The notes beneath the pieces were generated by a model. It worked only from the letters and a program-made list of their open reading frames with translations. It ran no database searches and had not been told where the DNA came from. Positions 30,836 through 41,313 of a DNA stretch of 64,000 bases are shown here, piece after piece. Origin of the DNA: Paramacrobiotus metropolitanus (Eukaryota; Tardigrada; Eutardigrada; Parachela; Macrobiotidae); the NCBI RefSeq assembly GCF_019649055.1, contig NW_026570454.1:1-64000 (forward strand), written 5' to 3'. Within the stretch, counting starts at the first letter, position 1. Each line of letters begins with the position of its first letter. A program made the translations under genes and the position numbers.

Positions 30836-33800
30836 ATGAATCAAAATCTGTCGGGGAATTTTTCACTGAATATTACAAAATTGCCGGTGTGGATCATCTA
30901 TTCCGACGCGTTCGCCGTGTGGACGACACTCTCCCTGGCGTTCTCCGTTATCAGTACGCTGGCGTCGCTCTTGCTGCTGTTTGCCATCTTCCACCGCGGT
31001 ATCCGTTGGGGCTCGCAGATGCTGATCGCTAACGTGATTGTCTTGGAAGCGTTGGTCAGTGCGGTGATCCTGCCCACCGCCGTGCTGACCTCGTACTTTC
31101 CGTCGCTGCGGCTCACGGCGGCGGGTTGTGATTATTATTATTTCTTCGTGGTGTGGATTCCGCATGGAGCTCAGTATGCCTCGCTGCTGTTGGCGGTGAA
31201 TCGGGTCAATGCGATTTTTTGTCCGCATCGGTATGGGCAGTGGCGGAATCGGCGGTTTTTGGTGCCGGTGGTAGCGTTGTGCTGGATTATCTCGTTTTCT
31301 TTGGCGTGTGGGTATGTTATGAAAACACGCATGGCGTCAAGCACGAACACAAACTGCAGCAAAAAATTATAAAGTTTAAATTATGGAGCCATAGATAAGT
31401 CTTTCACTTAATTTGCATACACCACCATAAATCAAGCGCTACCTGCAGTTTCCATATATTTAAAGCAATACATAGCTCTCTACCCAGGGACTCGATTTTC
31501 TTTAAAATCCACATGCAAGGTCAAGGTTTAATCGCTTAAAATTGAATAATGTTTTAGCAGTATGTGCTGTTTCCATAAACTGCTTTAAGAAATCTTAATT
31601 GTTTTACCCGATTTTTACTTGCAATCAAATAATTTCGACAGTTTAAATTAATGGATGCGATTACTGTTGCATTATTGAGTGAGTGATTGGTGTGATTGAG
31701 TCGTGTGATTGGTGTACAGTATTATACCGGAAATTCAATAAATACAAGCATTTAAAGTTAAACGTCTCAACACTGTATAGTAGTTTTTTACCTACTGTTT
31801 GATCAGTTTTGGCTTTATTGCAATAACCAAAATTTTACATGAGAAGTTCAGGTTATTGAGAAATATACCCGCGATTTACTAGATGTAAAACACAGAAAAT
31901 CGTAATGTTATGGCATCAGCAGAAAGAGGTCCTCGAGCTTCGCTGATAAAACCTAATTTAAATAATTCTGAAGGATACAAATTCAAACAACAATTTGCTG
32001 CTCACTTTTTAAAAAAAATTAAAGCTGTAACCGTTTCTACGTCGTGATATTGTGCTTGGGGAAGGGCTACCAGATGGCGGTGTACTCTACCAGTTTTGCT
32101 CTTCCTTAATCGCACACCTTTAACAATTTACCTGGTAATTAATGAATTTGGTTATATTTCTTTAAATCTGTTGATGATGTAATGGCGTTGTTTCAACTTG
32201 AGTACATAAAATGAATTTTCTTGTTTAATTTCGCAACTGATTACATTTTTAATTAATTTAACTTCATTTTGTTATAAAATAATTCACAGGTATGTCGGCA
32301 AAATCGGCGCTACCGGACCTTGGCCAAGCTGCGGCATCTCCGTTACTTCACCATCGGAGCAGCTGTTTCTTTCCGTGTTCCTAACCGTCTTCGGCTTATA
32401 CATCCCGTTAGCCGGGACATGTCTCTGCTACTTAGCCATCTTCTGTTCCGGGATATGGCGCAGATTATCCCGCTGCGGGATTGTGAATACCGGTGTTACT
32501 TCAAACGGTGTGGAGAATGTCCAGCAGAAGCGGCAGATCATCGCCAATGTCTTGGTCGTCTCCTGTGCTGTATCGCTGCTGTGCTATCTACCGTTGTGTT
32601 TGGCGTATTCGGTACTGTTACGAGTGGTTATCCAGTATCCTCCGGCAATACTGTGGATGCGATTGGTTTATTATATGGGTTACGCCGGGAATTCGGTAAA
32701 TGCCTGTTATTGCGAATTAACTGTTTCTGCAGAAAATTTATATTTATTGCGTTATAGTTAAAGGAAGTGTGCCGGTAAATGGTACCAAATTCGGCTACAT
32801 GTGCCAAAACGTTCACTTTCGCGCACTCTCAAAACCTTTTTTCACGGTTTTATGACATTAATTTTGTAGCCAAATTATCTGTATACATCGGCGTAAAAAT
32901 CGTTTATGCGCGCAAAATTCGGTTGGGAGATAAAACTTCAAAAGCTTAAACGCACGGAGGTGCATTAAAAGTGGAAAGTCTCATTCTTAACCGATCTAAA
33001 AATGTAACTGTGCTTGAAGACGCAAATTATCATGAAGATCGTTTTTACACCGAACCAGGTTTCATCATGTTTACGAAATTTTAAAAATGAATTTCAAAAA
33101 ACTCTTAAATTTAATTAAAAATTTGAAATATGCTGAATGGTTGTTCGGTGTAAAAGCGTTCTTCATGGTAATACGCATTTTCTTGCGAAATTGGGAGAAT
33201 ATCTGTGCATAGGGAGACTTTTGGTGCACCTCCGCGCGCTTTAATTTTTTTGCATTTTCTTGCAGCCATGACTCCCCAACGAAATGTTGCGCGCGCAAAC
33301 TGTTTTCCCGCCAATGCACTCGTGTAGAAGTATCGCACAAATCATTTGGCTACAGGATGTCATAAAACAATGCAAAACAGCGTTTTCGAGTGCGCGAAAA
33401 CGAAAGTTTCTGTACATGTATCGCACGAATCTGGTGCTATGTGCCGACATTTCCCTTAACAGTTTTCGACACTACTGAACTGTGCACTGATAAAAATGTT
33501 CCCATAAAATAAAGGTCACTTCTATGCGCCAGGAAATTTCATGGCGCATAGTCAATTTTCTATGCGCCAGGAAAAATTCCTGGCGCATAGTCGTTTTGCT
33601 ATGCGCCCGGAAATTCGCCGCCAAAGATCAAAATTTATTGGTTTGTTGTTAATAACCTGATATTTTCAATTTTGTGAATGCACGTTTAACATTCCAGCCT
33701 AGTAAAACATAAGATTCATTACGAAAAGTACAAACTACGATTTCCAAGAACTCAATGTTTACGAAAAAACTAAGAACTACAGTATCGGTAACAATTGTGT

Positions 33801-34503
33801 TTTCAACATTGTATTAGTTTTCAACATTTGAAAGCACAGAAACGTCCCGGAGAAAGCCCGTCTTAACAAAAATAACGATATGCCGTATTAACGGTGTGAA
33901 GTAAAGTTTTAACAGCTGAAATTACCGCGCATATGATCTAAACATTACAGCTGATAAAACTTCCTACCAGCACCGTTGGTGACTGTATTAAAAAGCGATT
34001 TTCGAAGTAGTGATAAAGAAACGGACTGTAATCGCAATCAGACGTTTTGGTTACAATTAGACTTCGTAAAGTGATATTGACAACTTAAAAACAACCAAAT
34101 TTTACTTTTGCGGGAAATTTCCTGGCGCATAGCAAATTGACTATGCGCCAAGAATTTTCCTGGCGCATAGCACTTTCGTTTAATAAATTAAAACATCGAT
34201 TCATCGGCTGTGCTGTAAGCACAGAAAATCGTAGTGTGCTGGCACCATTAGCCGTAGTACCATCACCCGATACATTGCTGTTAGAACTTATGTAAAAGAT
34301 GCTGCATTATGAAAAAACTATATAATGCTGAATTTTTTTGGAACCAACTTTGTTATCCTTTTCAGGTCGTGATATTATGCCTGGGAAAGGAATATCAGAT
34401 GGCGATACACCAGGCGTTTCTCAAAATCAAACCGAATACCAAAGCCAGTAAATCACCGAAATTCACGTTGACAAAAATCACCACAATGGAACATACCGCC
34501 TAA
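30836..34503 (+). CDS. Seven-transmembrane GPCR (putative chemoreceptor), three exons
   Basis: Exons 30836-31311, 32290-32695 and 34366-34503 (donors TGTGG|GTATGT and TTCG|GTAAAT; acceptors TTCACAG and CTTTTCAG) give 339 residues. TM1 to TM4 are in exon 1, with TM3 ending AVNRVNAIFCPHRYG (NR in place of DRY). Exon 2 holds TM5, TM6 and the start of TM7. Exon 3 completes TM7 (GYAGNS|VVILCLGKEYQMAIHQAF) and the tail. The NRxxAIxxPxxY pattern resembles nematode-type chemosensory receptor families; the ligand is unknown. Intron 1 contains a dead copy of exon 3, and intron 2 contains a long palindrome and a DNA transposon. Without exon 3 the frame runs to a stop at 32761. Confidence 0.8.
31885..32107 (+). 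pseudogene. Dead duplicate of the GPCR terminal exon in intron 1
   Basis: About 220 bp match 34215-34440. Upstream both have CACAGAAAATCGTA; in the exon part 32039 onward reads VVILCLGKGYQMAVY, against VVILCLGKEYQMAIH in exon 3. The acceptor CTTTTCAG|GTC of exon 3 is GTTTCTAC|GTC here, and a stop follows after 23 codons. It is a duplicated last exon that has lost its splice acceptor, or the remnant of a deleted tandem paralogue. Confidence 0.7.
32756..33465. repeat. Long imperfect palindrome in GPCR intron 2
   Basis: Two arms of about 350 bp, 32756-33110 and 33111-33465, are reverse complements with almost no loop. Landmarks that pair are TTTCGCGCACTC, TTTTATGACAT, TTTGTAGCCAAAT, CGCACGGAGGTGCA (with CGCGCGGAGGTGCA) and TTTTTACACCGAAC. 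The arms have diverged considerably, so the duplication is old. Faint open frames in the right arm have no recognisable domain. Confidence 0.75.
33522..34170. mobile_element. Non-autonomous DNA transposon with palindromic ends and 5-bp target duplication
   Basis: The 649-bp element starts CTATGCGCCAGGAAATT and ends with TTTTCCTGGCGCATAG, flanked by CACTT at 33517-33521 and 34171-34175. Each end is itself a palindrome (33522-33551 and about 34140-34170). Inside lie a second palindrome at 33560-33590 and half-copies at about 33599 and 34107, giving a mirror-symmetric arrangement. The interior is AT-rich with no coding capacity. It inserted in the GPCR intron, and the left target copy is the end of an AAAGGTCACTT motif. 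A 5-bp duplication does not by itself fix the superfamily. Confidence 0.8.
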
Positions 34504-34839
34504 TTACCGCACAGCACTGTGCTAGGATGCCGTTGCACAGATTTCTCTACCGACTCTACGTATGCTATCGCTATGTGCGGCGCATATCAAATCAAATTGA
34601 CAAAATAACTGTTTAATGAAGAAATTAGCTGAGAAGTACCGGCTAATTTTTGTCCCCTTTAATTATGCTTTTTTATATGCTTCACAGCATAGGTTGCTTA
34701 ACATCACGTGCTTTTTGCAGATATGTAGAGAAAATTGTGTGCATACTTTATACCTACATACATAATTACCGAAGTTATACGTCTTTCGATAAAGAAGCAA
34801 ATTTACATGGAATATCTGGTTTTTGATAGACAGTGTTTT
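34504..34839. other. Spacer between convergent genes
   Basis: AT-rich; nothing is seen beyond possible 3' UTR of the two flanking genes. Confidence 0.3.
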
Positions 34840-36485
34840 TTATTCATTTTCACCGGTGTTGTCTGTATCGTCACTGTCAGCCACCTGATCCGTCACAACA
34901 GACGGTACCGCGTACAGTTCTTCACTGTCTTTCACAGTAAGCAGTACATCTTTCGGTAGACTCTTTAATTGATCGGAGCCGGTCAGATTCAGCATGCGCA
35001 GACCGGGTAATTTGAACGGACTGCCGCTCGTCATGTTAATGGTGGCCAATTTCGGGTTCGAATCCAGTTCAATCGTCTGCAAATAAATTTATCGAGAATT
35101 ATTAGGTTTTCGTTTCTGTTCAACTGAGAAAAACATAAGAAAACAATTACAGTACTGTATATGCATGAGCAACAACCGACGAAAACCCAATAATCCGGAA
35201 CAAAGCTTTTTTCAAATAATGTTTTTGAAGACATTGCTTTATGTATAAACTATTTTTCGGATGACTTCAGAATTTTTAAATACAGATGCTCACTTTTTTA
35301 GCTTGTTACAAGGTATTTTAGATAACAGCACACTAAGTATATAATTCAGTTTGGAAAATAAAATTAAAATATAACTAGTAATTAGTTTTGACATAATAAA
35401 CCATCTAACAATAATTGTCAAAATCATATTTTACCAACCTAATTTAATAACATTATTAAACAAACTATGCATTCATTAATTATACATACATACTGTATAT
35501 TTATGAACAATTAAACATAAATATGTAACTAAAGTTTTTAGTATTTACTAGTACCTAATTTTGTGGCCTGAATAACCTGATTCAACATTTATAATGTCGT
35601 TTAATTTCATTTATTAACGTTATTCGGAAACTTATAGTTTCTAATATTTAATTTAATGATTTTTTTGCAAAAAGTTGCGCGTGGCAATGTTTCTCGCTGG
35701 AACAATGCCACTCAATTACTCAATAAAAAATCAAAAGCGCTGCGTAATTGCGCTCATTAATCACTCTTCGTTATGTACACACTTACGCGTATGCTAGAAG
35801 AAACCGGTTCGAACATGCGCCAATCCACCGCGCTCATCGTATTCCCCGACGCGGAAAACCGTTCCAGCGTCGAATGCCCCAGCTGATTAAAAATAAACGT
35901 CGGGTACTGCAGTTCCTTGAACACGCCCACGGACAGACTATTAATCTGGCAGCGCTTCACCTCCAGATGCAGCAGCGAGGCAAACCCCCGGAAATCCGCG
36001 CTGGTCAGGAACACCAGCTTGGAGTTATGGATATACAGGTACTTGAGCTTCTTATGCACGTTCTCCAGGAACCTGGTGAAGGGTAGCCGCGGTACGGCCT
36101 TATCATTGTTAAACTGCATCAACCCCACCGTCACCAGGTGCGGGAGATCCGGGAGAATAGAGGTAGTGTCGCTCAGCATGATGCTGTTCTTCTCCGTGTA
36201 CTTCTCCGGAGGAACCGAGGCTTTTAGTTTCGTCCCCAAAAAGATCCCCTCGATGGTGGTGGGGATCTCGTTTAAACGGACATGTTTGGACGGAATCTGG
36301 AAGTCCCCGGCGCACTCTAGGATCACCGGGACGCTGGGTTCCTCGTTGTAGCGTAATGTGGTGCAGTTGTCGTGGACGGTGCCATGGGAGTAGATGACGT
36401 CGGATTGGGCGTTGACAAAGTCCGCGGTGTGGAAGGAGACACTGGGTAGCGCGAGCCAGACGAAAGCCAAGCGGATAGCGGCCAT
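34840..36485 (-). CDS. Secreted leucine-rich-repeat protein
   Basis: Exons 35787-36485 (donor CGC|GTAAGT) and 34840-35076 (acceptor TTTATTTGCAG) join in phase 0, giving 311 residues. The start at 36485 begins a signal peptide (MAAIRLAFVWLALPSVSFHT). Irregular LRRs follow from about residue 100: LPHLVTVGLMQFNND, KLKYLYIHNSKLVFLTSADF, SLLHLEVKRCQINSLSVGVF, then in exon 2 NPKLATINMTSG and LPGLRMLNLTGSDQLKSLP. The C terminus is acidic (DSDDTDNTGENE), and no membrane anchor is seen. Extracellular LRR proteins usually bind protein ligands; the partner is unknown. A further middle exon cannot be excluded in the 710-bp intron. Confidence 0.7.
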
Positions 36486-37765
36486 CGTAGACCAACAAAA
36501 CCTAATGGATGTATTGATTATGATGACCGGCCGCTTAGCCCTAATTGGCGCGCGCTAATTGCGATTATGAAATGGTTGCGGTGCCGAGTGAAAATGCTTC
36601 CTCGTATGTTCAGACCGTGGCTAGCCGGTAATGGCTGCAGGGCAGAAGAATCATGTTGATGGTATTTGTGTGGTACGGGTGCTGTACCGGTGTGTGTAGG
36701 TAATTTGATATGCTACACATGTGCAGATTTTTATTAGCAAATTGGCTTAGTGTAGCCGTGTAGGGCATCCAGGTATTTAACGATTTTTGGCACCAATTAT
36801 GGCGCCGGAGTGTCGAGAAAAACACAAGCGCGCTGTGCTGTCGTATGGATTCAAAGTTTCTATGAGCATTGTGGTGTCAATCATTTTAGGCAAAGTGGCT
36901 ACTGTTGTGTCAGTACAGCCTGTACAGATACTGTAGTTTTGCAGACATCCTGTACTGACCTGTATTAATTATCCACTTTCGTTGGGCTCTTTACATATGT
37001 AAATTCAATTAACTATTTTAAACGTAATAGCAGATTAGATTGAAATACAGTACAGTTATAAAAATGTTTTCATATAATAGGCTTACGTAAACAACAGCAA
37101 CTAAGCCGTTGAGCAGTGACTAGGGTAATTTTTTTTGTATTCGCACTGGAAAAAGAATTGCACAGAAATGTATCGAACTTTTTTAACAGTTGTAAAATGT
37201 TTTTACAAATGGAGTCGTGAAAATTTAATTAGATGCTGAAAATAGGGGAAAATTTTGGAAATCGTAGAAAATAAGTTATTGCAGTCCCAGAAGCTATCTA
37301 TGTCTTTGTATGGGGGATTCTACCGCTAAGTCAAATCATCTGCTTTAGCGAAAGTCTATGTGCTGAACTTGAACCGCTTACACTCATAGCACACTTAAAT
37401 CTCGTGTACGTGCATTTAGCGGAAGCGTTTCTGCGTTTAAATACTAGTACAGAAACCACGGAAATATTGTGCGAACCGGCATTTTGGTGCATTTGTTATT
37501 GTCAAGTTAAGTAAGCGTTGTAATAAATTTAATTAAATCTGCTGTATCATCTACTATTACACATCATCTGGCATTAGTTAAAACTGTTGATTTAATAAAT
37601 TCAGTTATGTCAACAATCTGTTCGTGCATGGTGCAGGCAGGTATAATACTGTTAAGTGAGACAATTAGATACAGGGCGCCTATATCAGAATCATGTGATC
37701 GTAGACTCGTATCAATAAAATAAAAAAGAATTTAATTATATTAATATTGTTTTCTGTTGTGGTAT
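36486..37765. other. Intergenic region
   Basis: No gene is seen in 1.3 kb. TACAG/CTGTA strings cluster near 36910-36965 (CAGTACAGCCTGTACAG and CCTGTACTG). Otherwise AT-rich. Confidence 0.4.
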
Positions 37766-40325
37766 CTATCGGCTACCATGCACGGTAGCATTCCACAGAG
37801 AATTCAACACCATTTCCTGCCGCTTCAACATCTCCTTCATGCCTTCAATATCCTTGCGGGAATCGCGTGTCTGGTAGATCAGTAGTAAATAGGTCACGGC
37901 CAAACCAATGAACTGCCAAATAATCAATTTCCATTTGTATCAACCATAATTTAATATTTATTTCTCATAATTACATTATTGTTTTAGTGAATCACATTAC
38001 ACAAATACAGACATTATAAAAACCAGCCATACTTTGTTTAAGTTCTGTTTGTTTTTTAAACGTAGCTTTAATGTATATTTTACATCTACGCTGATTTATT
38101 ATTAATTCAAAAATAAGCCTAGAATGGCAAAAATGTAGTACAAGGTAAATACAAATAAAGTCAAAACCTAATAAAAATAAAACTGTAAATATGTTTATAA
38201 AATTGTAATTACTATATATATATTTATTTTCACTGCAAATTGAGCTTGTCTTACGGCAATAATATATTCCTTGGTTAGGTCGAACAAGCCGCACACGGAG
38301 AGCGCCCCGTCACTAGTGCTGAGATGTACCGTAATGCGGTTGCATTCTATCAGAACTTTCTCATCGTCGCTCTCCGCCGCAATCCGGGTTAAGTACTTCC
38401 GTATGGATTGTGCCTAATAGGACAAATAATTAGTCCAGGCTCGCAACAGCAACTACCGCTCGGGTAAACAGCGGTCACGTGTGAAATGTTTCCCACCGTA
38501 TTAGGGCTGCAATTACGCAGGCGTTGGGAAAATCAGGGGGCTAGGCATGAAAACGACATAGATTGAAATTGTCAAAATAATAACGCGTAACCTTGTCGCG
38601 CTTTTGTTGAACTACTGCAGGTTTTCAGTAAAAGAGAGCTTGTTACATGTAATTTTCGTGAATAATTATCTTGGTGTATTTATAGTTTTTGGACGGATTT
38701 TGAATATTTGCGGATGCGGCAAAGCGAATTCTATGCGCAAATTGCCTGTTGGTTATACGGATTTATGCAGAGAATTACACTGCGCTGGTATCCTGCTTAT
38801 ATATATTTATCGTAACGAATCAAGATTCAACCATTGAGAAAAATTATTTTCATTTCGTATTTCAGTATGCATGCATGTACTGCATATTATCTTGAACAAA
38901 ATTTACAGAGGCCGAAGCTAGTAATTACAATGTATACGAGTATGCACGCATATGTCATCTGTAGCACAACCGAGTCTTCCGGGAGATAAATGTGTTAATT
39001 ATCCTGGTTTAACTAAAATATAATTTGAAAAGGCTTGTATTAATCCAGTAATATTATTACTGGATTCTGTGTGCAGCAAGCACATTTTTGATACTGTTGC
39101 AGGCCACATAGAAATGTGTTTAATAATGATTAATTAAGATTCAGTTAGCGGAAACCTTCAAGCCGATTACGTTACCAACCTGATCGTACACAGCCAAGAA
39201 GACCACCATCCGCACGGCCATGTTACACAGCCCGATAGCCGTATACGTAAAGGTGACAATCTCCATATTCTTAATATACGTATGCGCTTGCGCGAACCGC
39301 TCCACTTCCTTCCACTCGCCCTTAGCAACCTGCAGCAACGTCCCGCTCAACGCCGCCCACGTAAACACATCCTTCAAGCACCCCACCAACACCACCGGCC
39401 CGAACACCCGCCCCAACTGCGTCACCACCCCGCTCAGTCCGCTGTACACGCGGAACAACTGCCGCAGCCGGTGCGCATCAACATCCACCTCGCCCCGCCC
39501 CCAGTCCGCAAGCCGGCGGTTCAGGCGTTGAAACCCCGCGTGAAAATAAACCATGAAGATCAGGAGTAAAGTTGGTGGGAGGAGCTCGCAGGTGACGGTT
39601 AAGAAGATGCCGAGAAGGTGCGTCGCGTAGTGAACCTCCGGGTCGACGGTTAGGGCGTTAAAGAAGTACGGGGAGCGGACGCCGGGTTCGTAGTAGTAGT
39701 TCGCCCGGGTCAGTGCGATCAGCCCCATCAGTTTCCCGATGACACAGACGCCAATGGAGATCACGGAGAACGTGATTAACCCGACTGTGTACCGGCGTAA
39801 GCGCGTGATATCGCGTTTTTTTAGTAACCGTCGCAGCGCCACCTGCGCCTCGGTCATAATCCCCGGGATGCGGCCGCTAATAAACAGCATACACGTCACC
39901 ATGTACGGACCCTGTAACACCATCACCGATTTGAATTCGAACGCGATCAACGTGAAGAACTCGAGATCCACTAATAAAGACGAGACGCGTTTGAAGTAAT
40001 CATACTCCTGCATAAGGAAAAATAAAATCAGCGCCACCCAGAAGACCGCCGTCCACACCAGCCAGCACACCCGCTGTACTCGGAACCGCGGGGAATTAAT
40101 CCGCTGCGCGTTATGACAGAGGAAACACGTCGGATAGGGAAACAATCCAAAGACCCGCATCCAGCGCATAAAACTACGCGGAATGATGGTCTGCTGGGTG
40201 AAGATGGCGTCCGCGGTCTCGGCGGCAGACGGGTGGCGCAGGCGGTGGGTCTCCATCTTGACACGGCGGATGCAGTTGACAAGGACGGTGAGAATGGCAC
40301 ACTTATCGGTGAAATACGCTGCCAT
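37766..40325 (-). CDS. Gustatory-receptor-like 7TM protein A
   Basis: Exons 39180-40325, 38255-38413 and 37766-37912 join at phase-0 introns and give 483 residues. The long first exon has an intracellular N terminus, then several hydrophobic helices (WLVWTAVFWVALILFFLM, FSVISIGVCVIGKLMGLIAL, LLGIFLTVTCELLPPTLLLI) and FGPVVLVGCLKDVFTWAALS. The last exon holds the TM7 signature GLAVTYLLLIYQTRD, close to the TYhhhhhQF motif of arthropod gustatory receptors. These receptors are ligand-gated cation channels with an inverted topology. A TATTATAAAC box lies about 50 bp upstream of the start. The paralogue at 50.2-52.8 kb has the same 53-codon penultimate exon. Confidence 0.75.
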
Positions 40326-40372
40326 GATTAATCAAGAGGAAATATATGAGCAGTAAGCGAGAAATCCGGAGG

Positions 40373-40382
40373 GTTTATAATA
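40373..40382 (-). promoter_or_regulatory. TATA-like box upstream of GR-like gene A
   Basis: TATTATAAAC on the minus strand, 48-57 bp before the ATG at 40325. Confidence 0.35.
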
Positions 40383-40668
40383 CGGGATACGGATGCCGGG
40401 GCTGTGTGTGTCGGGGATAATGAGTGGATCAGGGCGCTGGAGCGTGGGTAATCACGGGTAATTCGGGGTTGATTTAATTACGGCCGCGTCGATGGAGACT
40501 TCAGGATTGATGGCTGGTGTATTGTGTGTACGCTTGTACGGGTTGATGCACCTTATGTTGCTCAGGAAAAATGCCGGGCGCTGAATTATAAAGCGGTGAA
40601 TCGCAATGACTGGCGAATAATTATATTTCGAAGCTTTCAGTATAAGGCTAATGGGTCCTTCCGGAAAA

Positions 40669-41313
40669 TTAAACAAGTCGGCCAATTTTGCAAGGGATAC
40701 TGCGCAGTACAGTTAAGGACAATAATGCGTTTCCGCCACATTTATTATAATTCAAAGCGCAGTCGAGTGATTGCGTGTTCAAACACAGCGCATGCATGTT
40801 TGAGTCGATGCGCCACATGTGACGAAAAAAACGGGTCTGTTCTGCGACCAAACTGGACGTCCACTTTTGGTGTGGCACTTGGCAGTCTGATGGAAAAGGA
40901 TTAATGTGCCAAATTGTAACTGCCTCGGCAATGAGAAGCATAAGCAAATGACAATAAGTAACTAGATCGAACAAACCGTACAGAATAAGGATGTACGTGT
41001 ACAAGGTATTTGTGGCGCTCCTTTTTTTACACAAATCAATAAATAAATGCACGACTTCAATATGGTAATAAAGGGTAGCGTAGGAGGTCAGCAGAGACAC
41101 AGGAGTTTTCATAAAGAGTACGAACGTTAAACGAAATGTACTGGTGAATCGCTCCCGTCTGGAATAAAAGCGACAGAAAAAGATCCCGGCGCACTGGAAA
41201 TGGGATACGTGGGCACTGTACAGCTTCTTGACGGGTGTAATCCTAGCACTGTGTAAAGTGGATCGAAGTGCGACAACAGTCTGGTGAAACTGATCCGACC
41301 GGCGACGAATCAA
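40669..41313 (-). CDS. Possible chemoreceptor fragment or small membrane protein
   Basis: An open frame of 214 residues with ATG at 41313; a TATATAAAC box lies at 41377-41385, about 65 bp upstream, which supports a real start. Residues 30-65 (SAHVSHFQCAGIFFCRFYSR) resemble the conserved N-terminal stretch of gustatory-like receptors before TM1. Two hydrophobic regions follow (LLTSYATLYYHIEVVHLFI, LILYGLFDLVTYCHLLMLLI). The last 60 residues look non-coding. It is probably the first exon of a receptor, or a decayed one, on the same strand as GR-like gene A. Assignment is weak. Confidence 0.3.
   Translation of the reverse strand: MIRRRSDQFHQTVVALRSTLHSARITPVKKLYSAHVSHFQCAGIFFCRFYSRRERFTSTFRLTFVLFMKTPVSLLTSYATLYYHIEVVHLFIDLCKKRSATNTLYTYILILYGLFDLVTYCHLLMLLIAEAVTIWHINPFPSDCQVPHQKWTSSLVAEQTRFFRHMWRIDSNMHALCLNTQSLDCALNYNKCGGNALLSLTVLRSIPCKIGRLV

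Noticed and set aside
33071-33450. Minus-strand frames in the right arm of the long palindrome
   Set aside because: Part of a diverged inverted duplication; no domain, and the left arm does not keep the frame.
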